The position numbers and the translations under genes are program-made. A stretch of 48,321 bases of DNA from Chiua virens (taxonomy: Eukaryota; Basidiomycota; Agaricomycetes; Boletales; Boletaceae), in NCBI GenBank assembly GCA_019787685.1, contig JAHNUO010000079.1, positions 1 to 48,321 on the forward strand, written 5' to 3'. Position 1 is the stretch's first letter; each line of letters opens with the position of its first letter. The notes below the pieces were generated by a model. The model was not told where the DNA came from. It made no database searches and saw only the letters and a program-made list of their open reading frames with translations. Below are positions 47,597 through 48,321 of the stretch, piece by piece.

Positions 47597-48321
47597 AGTG
47601 CCATGGAGGCGCACTGCCAGCACCTGCGCTGTCAGGAGTTTTGCCCTCGGTAGCTCAGAGGCGGCACAAGGTTTGACTCTGCCATTTCCCTCTAGACAGA
47701 TCTGGCGCTATATTAAGCTAGTGTGCCCCCCCCTGTACTTTACATGATCACCGATGTTATCTTGTTTCCAAGTTCGCCAGAGGTCACGAAGGACGGAAAG
47801 TGATTCTTGGCTCGTCTTGAGCGGTGCGCACCAAAGTCTTCCTCGCCTTCGACGGAAACGTCTACGACATATGGCAAGGGGGGTGAGGTCTACAGCGCCA
47901 TGCAAGGGGTCGGCTAAAACTAGGCACTCCCAGTCGCTCTCAGAGGCACGCATACGTTGCTCAGTCAATCTCCTTGAAATTTTGCCCCGGCGCAGATGAA
48001 CTGCTTCGCCGCCGGAAGCGCCAGCGGAGGACGGCTCTCACTCTCTCGTTGGGTGATATGAGCGAGACAGAAGCCGAAGCCGAAGCCGAAGTGAACAACA
48101 GCGCTGAAGATGGCAGCATGGCTGGTCAGGCACAAGTGTGCTACGAATTTAGTCTCTCATCTTGCTGCTCCAAGTATGTTGTTTCTTTTTCAGGCGGTAA
48201 ACTGGGCCCGAGTCAGTGAACCCGCCGGGGAAACCGCAGGCATTCGTCCTTTACCGGTTCAGTCTGAATGGCAGTCCCATCCCACCTCCTAACACACGGG
48301 ACTTCTTCAGCGGAGCATTAG
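47597..48321 (+). other. Downstream region with partial charged ORF at the window end
   Basis: 47600-47990 has no convincing gene. A plus-strand frame at 47974-48219 encodes ADELLRRRKRQRRTALTLSL then an acidic stretch specified by an AAGCCG microsatellite (48071-48093). It may be an exon of a gene running out of the window. No family is recognised. Confidence 0.25.

Noticed and set aside
47645..47685. tRNA gene suggested by GGTAGCTCAGAGG and GGTTTGACTC
   Set aside because: The A-box-like and B-box-like motifs are only about 15-20 nt apart, too close for a tRNA, and no acceptor stem is visible.

Overview
The window is nuclear DNA of a basidiomycete fungus, most likely an agaricomycete (mushroom). 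The evidence is the many 45-65 nt GT-AG introns; relics of a fungal chitin synthase with a myosin motor, a laccase and a Gpa-type G-alpha; and a large OrsD-zinc-finger / recombinase-like / RecQ helicase gene of the kind found at fungal chromosome ends. Species was not determined.

The layout is a gene graveyard followed by an intact-looking helicase gene. Positions 1-600 hold an unassigned ORF. 0.9-5.4 kb (minus strand) holds four fragments: an alpha/beta hydrolase piece joined to a class V chitin synthase motor domain, a Crypton-like tyrosine recombinase, and a CobW/COG0523 GTPase. After an AT-rich kilobase with an inverted repeat comes a nearly full-length but broken CWH43 gene (6.5-9.7 kb, plus). 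9.7-15.1 kb holds unassigned genes, including an intact small coiled-coil protein (11.4-12.0 kb). 15.2-19.5 kb (minus) holds broken SCY1, a truncated laccase and a broken RNase H2 subunit A. 20.5-22.4 kb carries an intact-looking multi-intron gene of unknown function.

22.5-27.7 kb is a transposon nest: a Tc1/mariner-type MITE, the start of a Tc1-type transposase, Ty3/gypsy integrase and gag relics, and two ~0.7 kb LTRs in opposite orientation. 27.7-29.5 kb is AT-rich and gene-poor, with a Pol III-like A box/B box/T-run unit. 29.5-30.9 kb is a G-alpha gene with every exon present but one TGA at the switch I threonine region. 31.5-32.1 kb is an intact hypothetical ORF (minus). 32.9-36.0 kb joins the 5' part of XRN1 to the middle and 3' part of UBR1 (plus). 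36.0-37.1 kb (minus) is a relic with a tyrosine-recombinase-like domain related to that of the large helicase gene. 37.3-37.7 kb is a C-rich tandem array (CCCCGT hexamers). 38-40.5 kb has only weak ORFs.

40.8-47.6 kb is one long, GC-rich, frame-consistent gene: C2H2 fingers, OrsD zinc fingers, a tyrosine-recombinase-like domain, a complete RecQ helicase core, a repeated acidic motif on two exons, and a terminal CxxC...C zinc-binding region. Its intactness among decayed neighbours suggests it is the selected or self-propagating component. The combination of decayed duplicates of housekeeping genes, C-rich arrays and a telomere-linked-helicase-like gene suggests a subtelomeric or otherwise unstable region. 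That is inference: no TTAGGG array is visible.
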